Shown piece by piece: positions 1-6,668 of a DNA stretch of 45,919 nucleotides. A model generated the notes under the pieces. That model had not been told where the DNA came from. It searched no databases and saw nothing but the letters and a program-made list of their open reading frames with translations. Both the position numbers and the translations under genes were made by a program. Positions within the stretch are counted from its first letter, which is position 1. Each line of letters starts with the position of its first letter. The stretch comes from Limnoraphis robusta CS-951 (GTDB lineage: Bacteria; Cyanobacteriota; Cyanobacteriia; Cyanobacteriales; Microcoleaceae): NCBI RefSeq assembly GCF_000972705.2, contig NZ_LATL02000229.1:1-45919 (forward strand), in the 5' to 3' direction.

Positions 1-39
1 GCCAGTAGAGTTATTATAGCATTTTTCCTGGCCTTATAT

Positions 40-61
40 CCCCATACCTAAAAGGTAGGGG
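40..61. repeat. Small inverted repeat
   Basis: A short hairpin (CCCCATACCT, then AGGTAGGGG) lies in the 291 bases before the first gene. It could be the terminator of a gene left of the window or the edge of a mobile element. The rest of bases 1-291 is AT-rich and shows no coding signal. Confidence 0.3.
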
Positions 62-291
62 CGTGTGCGGCAATTTTTGGTAATCTTCAGAATCTCCTCT
101 ACCTATTGGCTGAATTGTGTTAACTTTTTCCTATCTCCCGAGATAGATTCTTCATTCGGACGGTAGAAATTAGATGTTATTTCTTCAGATCGTCATTGTT
201 TTTGTTATGATTAGACACAAACTTAAAGCCAGATCAATAAGATTTTATATCCTATCACTTAATATCCTCAAAACATCGGAGTATTTTTTTT

Positions 292-1338
292 ATGCTTGAT
301 TCAGCTTGTTTGATTTTTAATCCCGTTGCAGGTCAAAGCGATCCCGATCAAGATCTCTGCGAAATTAAACGTCACTTGAAACCTCATATTCATTTAGATA
401 TTCAGTTTACCACTGAAGACATATCTGCTCAACAATTAGCCCAAGAAGCCCTCGAACGAAATGTAGAATGTTTGATTGCTTCAGGAGGAGATGGTACCGT
501 TTCTCAAGTTGCGGGAGTTTTAGTTGAAAGCGATATTTCTTTAGGAATTATTGCCCGAGGAACTGCAAATGCGTTTGCAAATGCTCTCAATATTCCTCAA
601 GATATAGAAGGAGCTTGCAAAGTCATTTTAGCCGGAAAACAGCGAGTTGTTGATATGGGAAGATGCGAAGGAAAACCCATGATGCTCTTAGCGGGTGTGG
701 GTTTAGAAGCAGGTATGATTGAAGATGCAAATCGAAAAGCCAAAAATCGCTTCGGAGTATTAGCTTACTATATTGCAGCGTTCAAGCAGTGGAAAGGTTT
801 TAAAACATTTTACGCTCAACTCGAAACCCAGGATCGAATTATCGAGGTTGAAGCAACAGCAATTACCATTGCAAATGTTGCCCCCGCTTCTTCTATTTTA
901 GCTCAAGGCCCGGCGGGGATTATTGTTGATGATGGACTCTTAGATGTAACAATTTTTTCCCCTAAAAATCGTTGGAAAGCCGTAGGAGCATCTTATCATT
1001 TACTGCTGTCTGCTCTCGCTGAAGATAATGCTACACGAAACGATATTGGCTACTTCCGAACCCAACGAATTCGAGTCAGTACCGATCCCCCCCAAAAGGT
1101 GGCTGTAGATGGAGAAGTGGTCGGACAAACTCCTGTTGAAATCGAGTGTATTCCTGGCAAACTCAACATCATTGTTCCTGATAAATTCTCATCAGAACAA
1201 CCTGAAAAATTGCAAGGATTACCGGGATTAAAAATTAAATCCAAGACAGGTGAACCTCAAAATCAAGTTCAAACTCAACAAAAAGAGGAGAAAAGTAATA
1301 TAGATGTTTTGATTGTAGATTATCGACTTCCCGATTAA
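292..1338 (+). CDS. YegS/DgkB-type lipid (diacylglycerol) kinase
   Basis: A 348-aa cytosolic or peripheral-membrane kinase of the DAGK catalytic family, expected to phosphorylate a diacylglycerol-like lipid with ATP. The N-terminus has the family opening 'LIFNPVAG' (residues 7-14). The nucleotide-binding signature 'SGGDGTVSQVAG' is near residues 64-75, followed by 'GIIARGTANAFANAL'. The C-terminal beta domain ends with 'VAVDGEVVGQTPVEIE', typical of YegS/BmrU proteins. After about residue 305 there is a low-complexity Q/K-rich tail ending in 'IDVLIVDYRLPD', unlike the family and reminiscent of a receiver-domain phosphoacceptor strand. A PAP2 phosphatase gene follows after about 40 bases in the same direction, so the pair may control one lipid pool. 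Substrate is inferred. Confidence 0.85.
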   Translation: MLDSACLIFNPVAGQSDPDQDLCEIKRHLKPHIHLDIQFTTEDISAQQLAQEALERNVECLIASGGDGTVSQVAGVLVESDISLGIIARGTANAFANALNIPQDIEGACKVILAGKQRVVDMGRCEGKPMMLLAGVGLEAGMIEDANRKAKNRFGVLAYYIAAFKQWKGFKTFYAQLETQDRIIEVEATAITIANVAPASSILAQGPAGIIVDDGLLDVTIFSPKNRWKAVGASYHLLLSALAEDNATRNDIGYFRTQRIRVSTDPPQKVAVDGEVVGQTPVEIECIPGKLNIIVPDKFSSEQPEKLQGLPGLKIKSKTGEPQNQVQTQQKEEKSNIDVLIVDYRLPD

Positions 1339-1382
1339 ACTTTTAAAAATATTGAAGTCTATCGCCCATAAACCAACAGTTG

Positions 1383-2057
1383 ATGAAACAAAAGACAAAA
1401 AAAATTACTTCTCAGATTTTAACTCGGCTTTTCTCACTGGTTAGTAGTGGATTAATTTTATCTGCTCTATCACTCTGGGTTTTCTTTGAAATTGCTGAGG
1501 AAGTGCTTGAACAAGAGACTAAAGCGTTAGATACAGCAATTCTTCAGCATTTTCAATCCTGGCATACCCCTGTTTTAAACCAAATCTTTCGCGGTATTAC
1601 TGTTTTAGGAAATCCAAATTTTTTAATTTTATTCACCGGGGTTGTCAGTTTGATTTTAATCCACTACAAACAAAAGGCTAAGTTAGGAATACTCGCAATT
1701 GCTTCGGGAGGAGCAATGGGTTTAAATTACTGGCTAAAAGTTCTATTTTCTCGCTCTCGTCCTCAACTTTGGCAACAAATTGTGGATGTAAAATTCAAAA
1801 GTTTTCCGAGCGGTCATGCGATGATTTCATTAGTCGTCTATGGTATCGTTAGCTACTACTTAATCACTCAATTTAAAGCTTCGTCAAAAGTTATTATTAC
1901 CCTAACGAGTCTTTTAATTTTCATCATCGGACTCAGCCGCTTGTATTTAGGTGTTCACTGGCCGACTGATATTATAGCAGGATATGCAGCCGGATTAGTA
2001 TGGTTAACTGCTTGTATTTTTAGCCTAAAACTAGCAGAAAAAAGATTTAATTTATAG
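1383..2057 (+). CDS. PAP2-family membrane phosphatase
   Basis: Integral membrane phosphatase of the type 2 phosphatidic acid phosphatase superfamily, about 224 aa with several hydrophobic segments. The three-part catalytic signature is present: K-x6-RP ('KVLFSRSRP'), 'PSGHA', and 'SRLYLGVHWPTD' with its catalytic histidine. Substrates in the family are phosphatidate, undecaprenyl pyrophosphate or similar lipid phosphates; which one applies here cannot be told. A TTG codon sits directly before the ATG chosen as start. The gene lies just downstream of a lipid kinase, so the two could act in opposite directions on lipid phosphates. Confidence 0.85.
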   Translation: MKQKTKKITSQILTRLFSLVSSGLILSALSLWVFFEIAEEVLEQETKALDTAILQHFQSWHTPVLNQIFRGITVLGNPNFLILFTGVVSLILIHYKQKAKLGILAIASGGAMGLNYWLKVLFSRSRPQLWQQIVDVKFKSFPSGHAMISLVVYGIVSYYLITQFKASSKVIITLTSLLIFIIGLSRLYLGVHWPTDIIAGYAAGLVWLTACIFSLKLAEKRFNL

Positions 2058-2124
2058 TCTTATAATTATTTAAATATAGGTTACACGATCAAGTTCTTAC
2101 CCGTCAGCCGTCAGAGGAGGAATC

Positions 2125-2376
2125 TTGAGAGCAGTTATTGCTGATACAGGCCCTCTTTATGCAGCATTTGATCCAAGCGATCAGTATCATATTCAGTCCC
2201 AAGCAGAGCTACAAAGACTCGCTCAAGAAAGTCTAGAGGTTATTATTCTTTATCCTACTGTTTAAAGAATTACTTTATTTGATGCTGTTACTGCTGTTGT
2301 TGCTGTTCGCTTAAACTTGCCTGTTTGGACGTATGATTATCATTTTGATGTCATGCAAGTTCAGGTTTGGCGTTAG
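2125..2376 (+). pseudogene. PIN-domain (VapC-like) toxin relic
   Basis: A TTG-initiated frame preceded by GGAGGA encodes the PIN N-terminus 'AVIADTGPLYAAFDPSDQYH', including the first acidic residue. It hits a TAA at 2263-2265, then continues in the same frame with the PIN C-terminus 'LFDAVTAVVAVRLNLPVWTYDYHFDVMQVQVW' (residues shown as recognised blocks), ending at TAG. The whole is 83 codons against roughly 130-145 for a PIN toxin, so a central block of about 50-60 codons is missing and a stop lies at the junction. No antitoxin gene is next to it. Inactive by appearance. Confidence 0.65.
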
Positions 2377-2400
2377 ATCTTGCGGTTACTCGAACGTTAC

Positions 2401-2434
2401 TTTAACACAGTTCTTTAACATTTATGCGATCGCT
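2401..2434 (+). repeat. Dispersed HIP1-containing repeat, copy 1
   Basis: Begins TTTAACACAGTTCTTTAACA and ends at a GCGATCGC site. Two further copies lie at 3065-3100 and 4341-4375. All three sit between toxin-antitoxin pieces. Confidence 0.5.
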
Positions 2435-2551
2435 TAACAGTAGGGTGGGTGACAGCAAAAAATTGGCGATCTCAACAATTAAGTCATTGGTTGTCACCCA
2501 CCCTCGTCTTTCTCTTGCAGAATTGAAATACAACTTTAGTAGGTATCATCA

Positions 2552-2814
2552 TTACTGGTAATGATATTTGCATGAAGCGATGATAATTTCGTTATCTGTT
2601 ACTTGATAAACTAAGCGATGCTCATCGTTGATGCGCCTTGACCAAAATCCACTGAGTTCATATTTTAAAGGTTCTGGTTTACCCAAACCCTCAAAAGGAG
2701 AGCGATCAATATCCTGAATTAACTTAATAATTTTTCCATAGAGCTTTTTATCCTGAGTAGCCCATGCGTTAAAATCTTCAAAGGCTGATGCTTCAAAGAC
2801 GATTTTTTTCTCAT
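2552..2814 (-). pseudogene. YoeB/Txe-family mRNA interferase toxin with homopolymer frameshift at its start
   Basis: On the minus strand, an open frame too start-poor to be picked up by simple ORF calling encodes a clear Txe/YoeB toxin: 'VFEASAFEDFNAWATQDKK', then 'SPFEGLGKPEPLKYEL', then 'SGFWSRRINDEHRLVYQV', ending 'IIIASCKYHYQ' at 2552. YoeB is a RelE-fold ribonuclease acting on ribosome-bound mRNA. The expected start ATG (2814-2812) overlaps the antitoxin stop (ATGA), but a run of seven A follows it and leaves the ATG out of frame. One more A would give M-R-K-K-I-V-F, the usual N-terminus. Either a real mutation, a sequencing error, or a slippery A7 run. Confidence 0.7.
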
Positions 2815-3035
2815 GTCAGATCATCGCTATTAAATTCAACCAGATTCTCTCTTTTCTTAATATTATCTACGGCTTTGAGCAATTTTTCTCGATTAGCTGG
2901 AGACTTTAATAAGTATGAAGTTTCATCAATCTCCGAAACAATGATTTCAATTTCTTGATCTCGAAATGTGGCTTTCAACTCGGTCAAAAAACGATCATCT
3001 AAGTCGTTAGCCTTAACTTTGTAGACTTTTTGCAT
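2811..3035 (-). CDS. Antitoxin of the YoeB-type module
   Basis: A 74-aa acidic protein beginning 'MQKVYKVKANDLDDRFLTEL' and containing 'EIEIIVSEIDETSYLLKSPANREKLLKAVDNIKK'-like antitoxin features (short beta/alpha N-terminus, then a long helix). It sits directly upstream of the YoeB frame with a 4-base ATGA overlap, the standard antitoxin-first order. The family is one of the cyanobacterial antitoxins paired with Txe/YoeB. The protein should neutralise the toxin and may repress its own promoter. Identity rests mainly on position and general resemblance. Confidence 0.6.
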   Translation of the reverse strand: MQKVYKVKANDLDDRFLTELKATFRDQEIEIIVSEIDETSYLLKSPANREKLLKAVDNIKKRENLVEFNSDDLT

Positions 3036-3064
3036 CTTTCAAACTTCACCGACTCCAACCTTAG

Positions 3065-3100
3065 TTTAACACAGTTATTTCACATTTCAGCGATCGCCTC
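3065..3100 (+). repeat. Dispersed HIP1-containing repeat, copy 2
   Basis: Begins TTTAACACAGTTATTTCACA, then TTTCAGCGATCGCCTC. It lies in the divergent gap between the YoeB-type antitoxin and the HigB-like toxin, so it could also carry promoter elements. Confidence 0.5.
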
Positions 3101-3144
3101 AAACTCCAGTAATATTGAAACTGGAAGCAACTCTAATATAATTT

Positions 3145-3492
3145 ATGGAAGCACAACCGAGGGAAATTCGACGTTATATTAAAGTTGATGGTAAAATTCC
3201 GTTTAGTGAATGGATAGATTCATTGCAAGATAGGAAAGCTAGACTTAAAATAAAGTTGAGGCTTGACCGAGTTGAAGAAGGTAATCTCGGTGATTATCGC
3301 TCTGTTGGCGAAGGAGTATTTGAACTCAGGCTAAACTATGGCCCTGGATATCGCATCTACTTTGGACAAGTCGGGTTAACAATTATCCTTCTGCTCTGTG
3401 GCGGAGATAAAAAGACCCAAGTAACAGATATTCAAACTGCTAAGAAGTATTGGAGAGACTACAATGCAAGAAATACAAGTTCCAACCAGTGA
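3145..3492 (+). CDS. HigB/RelE-ParE-family toxin (addiction module killer protein)
   Basis: A 115-aa basic protein matching the 'addiction module killer protein' family of RelE/ParE-fold toxins. Visible family features are 'IPFSEWIDSLQDRKARLKIKLRLDRVEEGN', 'GDYRSVGEGVFELRLNYGPGYRIYF' and 'LLLCGGDKKTQ..DI..AKKYWRDY'. The invariant R-x-x-Y-F segment and 'GGDKK' loop are intact. The predicted action is mRNA cleavage on the ribosome. The antitoxin start lies inside its 3' end (29-base overlap), giving toxin-first order as in higBA. This is the only module of the patch that looks complete. Confidence 0.8.
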   Translation: MEAQPREIRRYIKVDGKIPFSEWIDSLQDRKARLKIKLRLDRVEEGNLGDYRSVGEGVFELRLNYGPGYRIYFGQVGLTIILLLCGGDKKTQVTDIQTAKKYWRDYNARNTSSNQ

Positions 3493-3778
3493 TAGTTACC
3501 ACGATTATCTAATTGAATCTCTGAAAGATTCTGAAGAAGCCGCAGGTTATATAGAAGTTTCTTTAGAAGAAGGGGGCGATGAACCTTATCTTTTAAGAAA
3601 GGTTTTGAGAAATGTAATTGAAGCACAAATTAAAATGAATAATCTCTCAGAGTCAGCCAAGCAAAATTATGAAAAGCTCGATCAAGTTTTAGCAGAAAGT
3701 GGCGGAACTGAAATTTATACTTTTGTAGAACTGTTGAATGCTTTGGGTTTTGAGTTGTCTGTCAAGGTCAAAGAATAA
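3464..3778 (+). CDS. HigA-like addiction module antidote
   Basis: A 104-aa protein typical of the antidote partner of the killer-protein family: 'YHDYLIESLKDSEEAAGYIEVSLEEG' at the N-terminus, then a helix-turn-helix-like C-terminal part ending 'TFVELLNALGFELSVKVK'. The family binds the toxin and autoregulates the operon. Its start lies 29 bases inside the toxin gene, implying translational coupling. Confidence 0.75.
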   Translation: MQEIQVPTSDSYHDYLIESLKDSEEAAGYIEVSLEEGGDEPYLLRKVLRNVIEAQIKMNNLSESAKQNYEKLDQVLAESGGTEIYTFVELLNALGFELSVKVKE

Positions 3779-3858
3779 TTAATGCGATCGCTCCGAACAG
3801 ATTATAATAGATAGTGCCGTTCAAAAGCTAAATTTTGTCTCACGATTTGGAGAACAAT

Positions 3859-4071
3859 ATGCACCCCCTTAAAAAAAGACTAATTTTGGATGAAAAAATG
3901 CGCCCAGTTGGTGTTATTATTGATTATCACGATTGGCAGAAAATTGAGAAATTTCTAGAACAGAGTCATTTTTTCGAGCAGGAACAGTCTGATTTATCAA
4001 AATTTTCAGGAGTGATTAAATTAACTCAAGACCCTCTAGAATATCAGCATCAAGTTCGGGATGAATGGTAA
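3859..4071 (+). CDS. Antitoxin-like protein without an adjacent toxin
   Basis: A 70-aa protein starting 'MHPLKKRLILDEKMRPVGVIIDYHDWQKIEKFLEQ' and ending 'DPLEYQHQVRDEW'. This is the usual form of cyanobacterial Phd/YefM-like antitoxins encoded just before PIN toxins. The ATG at 3859 is preferred over an upstream TTG (3835) because GGAG lies 7 bases before it. The expected toxin gene should begin right at the stop codon, but the DNA beyond 4075 belongs instead to an opposite-strand antitoxin gene. The partner appears to be lost. Confidence 0.55.
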   Translation: MHPLKKRLILDEKMRPVGVIIDYHDWQKIEKFLEQSHFFEQEQSDLSKFSGVIKLTQDPLEYQHQVRDEW

Positions 4072-4255
4072 TGACAGATTTTTCTGCTAAGTCTGGTTCG
4101 GCTTGAAAACAACCAACAAACGGACTTTGCTTTAACTTTGCTAAAGGATCGGCTTGTTGTTGCAATTGCTGATAGTGTATTTCAATGGAAGACTGAATCA
4201 CCTCTAATACATCTTGCTCGGTTTGTTGTTGAATGTTGGCTAATTTTCTAGCCAT
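4016..4255 (-). CDS. Antitoxin-like protein with altered C-terminus
   Basis: A 79-aa minus-strand frame beginning 'MARKLANIQQQTEQDVLEVI' and containing 'SIEIHYQQLQQQADPLAKLKQSPFVGC' and 'AEPDLAEKS', resembling a cyanobacterial antitoxin family. The last ~18 residues, after 'AEKS', are merely the antisense of the neighbouring plus-strand antitoxin (56-base tail-to-tail overlap). The original C-terminus was probably replaced at a junction near 4075. Likely non-functional or truncated; no partner toxin is seen. Confidence 0.45.
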   Translation of the reverse strand: MARKLANIQQQTEQDVLEVIQSSIEIHYQQLQQQADPLAKLKQSPFVGCFQAEPDLAEKSVITIHPELDADILEGLELI

Positions 4256-4340
4256 TTCAACATCTTCGCTGAATTTCTATTTTCATTGGCGATCGCTCCC
4301 AAAACCCATCACATTTATTATATCTTAATCTAACGTTTAT

Positions 4341-4375
4341 TTTACACAAGTTTTTCACATTTCAGCGATCGCCTC
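4341..4375 (+). repeat. Dispersed HIP1-containing repeat, copy 3
   Basis: Reads TTTACACAAGTTTTTCACAT, then TTCAGCGATCGCCTC. It marks the right-hand edge of the toxin-antitoxin patch, before the Trypco1 operon. Confidence 0.5.
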
Positions 4376-4462
4376 TCGCTCAGGTAACGAAGTTAACAGG
4401 GTGACAATTAGGTATGGTTTATGCTGTAATTAGATTATGCTGAGAGTGAGTAATTAAGCTAA

Positions 4463-4774
4463 ATGGCAACTAGACTAATTGAATTAGAAGATGGGATTTT
4501 AGTCGAGGCTGAAGTCCCAGAAGATGAAGCGCAGCCCATTTCAACGAATGTGGTGAAGGAAGTAAAATCCAGTTTTGAGAAAGTTAAGCCTATTTTAGTT
4601 AGTATCAGTCGCCCCATTGCTGAAGCTTGGAAAGAAATCAATAAAGATATGGAGATTGAGCAAGCTGAGGTTGAAGTAGCTTTTAATTTCGAGGGTGAAG
4701 GAAATATATATATTACAAAAGCAAAAACGGGTGCAAATCTTAAAGTTAAGCTGGTGTTAAAGCCCAAGCAGTAA
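4463..4774 (+). CDS. Trypsin-co-occurring domain 1 (Trypco1-like) protein
   Basis: A 103-aa protein: 'MATRLIELEDGILVEAEVPEDEAQPIS' (beta hairpin), a helical middle ('KVKPILVSISRPIAEAWKEIN') and a C-terminal beta part ('QAEVEVAFNFEGEGNIYITKAKTGANLKVKLVLKP'). This matches what I know of the Trypco1 family, small proteins encoded next to trypsin-like proteases in bacterial conflict systems and proposed to present or sense protein partners. It is followed after 4 bases by a trypsin-like protease, as the family name predicts. The biochemical role is unknown. Confidence 0.7.
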   Translation: MATRLIELEDGILVEAEVPEDEAQPISTNVVKEVKSSFEKVKPILVSISRPIAEAWKEINKDMEIEQAEVEVAFNFEGEGNIYITKAKTGANLKVKLVLKPKQ

Positions 4775-4778
4775 TGGA

Positions 4779-5894
4779 ATGAATACGGGGCTAGAGAATT
4801 CTGTCGTTTTAATCACCAGTACCAAGAAGGACAATGTAATTGGTACTGGTTTTGCTATTCATCGAGATCAGGATCAAACATATCTAGTTACCTGCGCTCA
4901 TGTTATCAAGGATGTGGGTGGTGAGGATAGTGTACTGGTTAATGGCATTCCTGCAAAAGTTTTGGCATTGGGAGATGTCCAAGGCTTTGACTTAGCTATT
5001 CTACAAGCTGAGGGACTTTCAAACTTGCCTTTATTACATCTAATAACTTTATCAGGTGAGGAGAAAAGAACTATTAAGATAGCAGGTTACTATCTTTACA
5101 GTGGAAATAAACAACACTCTTGTAAAACTATAGAAGGAATTTGCTCTGAAACAGGTGAAGTAGTTCAACTAATAGAAAAGTCTCTAGAACGGGCTGCTGT
5201 TTTAGAGTTGCGGATGAGTCAAGAGAATCAACTCCAAGCAGGTTATAGCGGTTCACCTGTTATCGATCAAGAAACGAGCCGTGTTTTAGGTGTAGTCACT
5301 CATATGGAAAAAGAGGGTAAAATCGGACGAGCGATTTCTATAGCAGCATTGCTCAAAATTCGTGAAATGCCGTCCTTGTCTTTTCCATTAGAAGTTAGTA
5401 TGGCATCCACAGGTGATGGAAGCCAAAGTTCATCTAACTTAAATGCTAGAATAAAAACTGTAGAAACTCATATCTTTTCGGGAACCAAAGTGTTAGAAGA
5501 AATAAAAAAATTACCCAGTTGGGTTAAAGCTATTTTTGCTTTTATAATTATGGTTAGTGGAGTTTCTGGCTGGGACTATATCCAAGCTAACCCAAACGAG
5601 AGTGTTCAAGTTAATCAAGATTCTCCAGACTTAGAATATCAAAGGATAGGGGTTACTGTTCGTAATCGTGAGAATGCTCAACCCGTTGAAAACGTGACGG
5701 TTCAAATTATTTTCGATGGCCCGCCCGTTCAAAAAATGACAGATAGAAATGGATATTTTGAAATAGAAGTTCCAGCTAGAGAAACAGCACAGGTTACTTT
5801 AACAAAAGCAGGGTTCAAAACGGCAACAGAGACTGTTGGTTTAAAAGTAGATCCTGACAAGACTAAATTAATCTATCTAGATCCTGAGAATTAA
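4779..5894 (+). CDS. Membrane-anchored trypsin-like serine protease with C-terminal beta-sandwich
   Basis: A 371-aa protein with an N-terminal trypsin-like domain (residues ~5-200). Catalytic His is in 'TCAHVIKD' (~41), Asp in 'GFDLAIL' (~70) and Ser in 'GYSGSPV' (~157). A single transmembrane segment follows ('AIFAFIIMVSGVSGW', ~248-264), then a carboxypeptidase-regulatory-like beta-sandwich ('GVTVRNRENAQPVENVTV', 'TDRNGYFEIEVP', 'VTLTKAGFKTATETV'). There is no signal peptide, so the protease probably faces the cytoplasm and the beta domain the other side. It is co-transcribed with Trypco1 upstream and the next membrane protein downstream. In this context it is best read as an effector or maturation protease of a conflict system (inference). 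Confidence 0.75.
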   Translation: MNTGLENSVVLITSTKKDNVIGTGFAIHRDQDQTYLVTCAHVIKDVGGEDSVLVNGIPAKVLALGDVQGFDLAILQAEGLSNLPLLHLITLSGEEKRTIKIAGYYLYSGNKQHSCKTIEGICSETGEVVQLIEKSLERAAVLELRMSQENQLQAGYSGSPVIDQETSRVLGVVTHMEKEGKIGRAISIAALLKIREMPSLSFPLEVSMASTGDGSQSSSNLNARIKTVETHIFSGTKVLEEIKKLPSWVKAIFAFIIMVSGVSGWDYIQANPNESVQVNQDSPDLEYQRIGVTVRNRENAQPVENVTVQIIFDGPPVQKMTDRNGYFEIEVPARETAQVTLTKAGFKTATETVGLKVDPDKTKLIYLDPEN

Positions 5895-5918
5895 TGTATC
5901 TTTATAAAGTAAGTGTGT

Positions 5919-6590
5919 ATGTCCTCTAATTCTAAAATTTGGCAAGAGATCAAAGAACGATTTGAATTTTTTTTAATACTTGCTGCGCTTTGTGGTTGCG
6001 GTTACTTAACATGGTATCAATTGATTTGGCTAATTTTCATGTTGATTTTTGGTGGTGTCTCGGCTGCAATGATTCCATTATACAATATTGCACAAGACAA
6101 GCTAAAGAACACTACAAACCTAGATGAATTTGAATTAAATAAGCTGGAAAAGATATTACAGGAAGCTGAAAATATTTTATCTAAGTACGAAAATTCACAA
6201 TCTAAATCATTGATCAAGAACTCCGATCAAGCCATTAGACTTCGGAATTTAAAATCAACTATAAGTCACAATATTGAAGAAGCAAAAAAGGAATACAAAC
6301 AGAAAAAGCGTCAACGAGAAGATAGAGAAATATATATTGAAGAACAACAAAAAGAGAAAGGTTTTACTTGTGGAGTTCCACCCAATGAGAATAATGAATG
6401 TCCTCCTGGGTATCCTATTCGAGTAACTGAGAATCTACCCAAAGATGATCCACGTCGAGGAATATACTATACACCAGAAGATCAACGATACTACAAATCA
6501 GTTACTTGGTGTTTTAAAAATAAAAAAGAAGCTGAAGAAAATAATTTTGAGCCTCCTAAGAATCGAAAAAAATATCGCGATAAATTTTAA
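5919..6590 (+). CDS. Membrane protein with coiled coil and sunset-like C-terminal domain
   Basis: About 223 aa. Two hydrophobic segments (residues ~13-55) precede a long charged coiled coil (~70-145). The C-terminus ('CPPGYPIRVTENL', 'GIYYTPEDQRYYKSVTWCFKNKKEAEENNFEPPK') resembles the sunset domain, which usually reads C-P..YPIKGN, IYH.PG..YY..T..E.CF.te.eA...GFR. That domain is found at the end of secreted nucleases and related proteins. The ATG at 5919 is preferred over GTG at 5913. The gene is 24 bases downstream of the protease gene and likely in its operon. Function unknown. Confidence 0.5.
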   Translation: MSSNSKIWQEIKERFEFFLILAALCGCGYLTWYQLIWLIFMLIFGGVSAAMIPLYNIAQDKLKNTTNLDEFELNKLEKILQEAENILSKYENSQSKSLIKNSDQAIRLRNLKSTISHNIEEAKKEYKQKKRQREDREIYIEEQQKEKGFTCGVPPNENNECPPGYPIRVTENLPKDDPRRGIYYTPEDQRYYKSVTWCFKNKKEAEENNFEPPKNRKKYRDKF

Positions 6591-6668
6591 TTTCAATATA
6601 GAGATAATCCTATATCACCCATTGTTAATTAGGGACACAACATTATTGTCATGCCCCTAACTAATATT

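Noticed and set aside
6445..6660. 71-codon frame at the end of the sunset-like gene
   Set aside because: Out of frame with the real gene, very AT-rich, no ribosome site.
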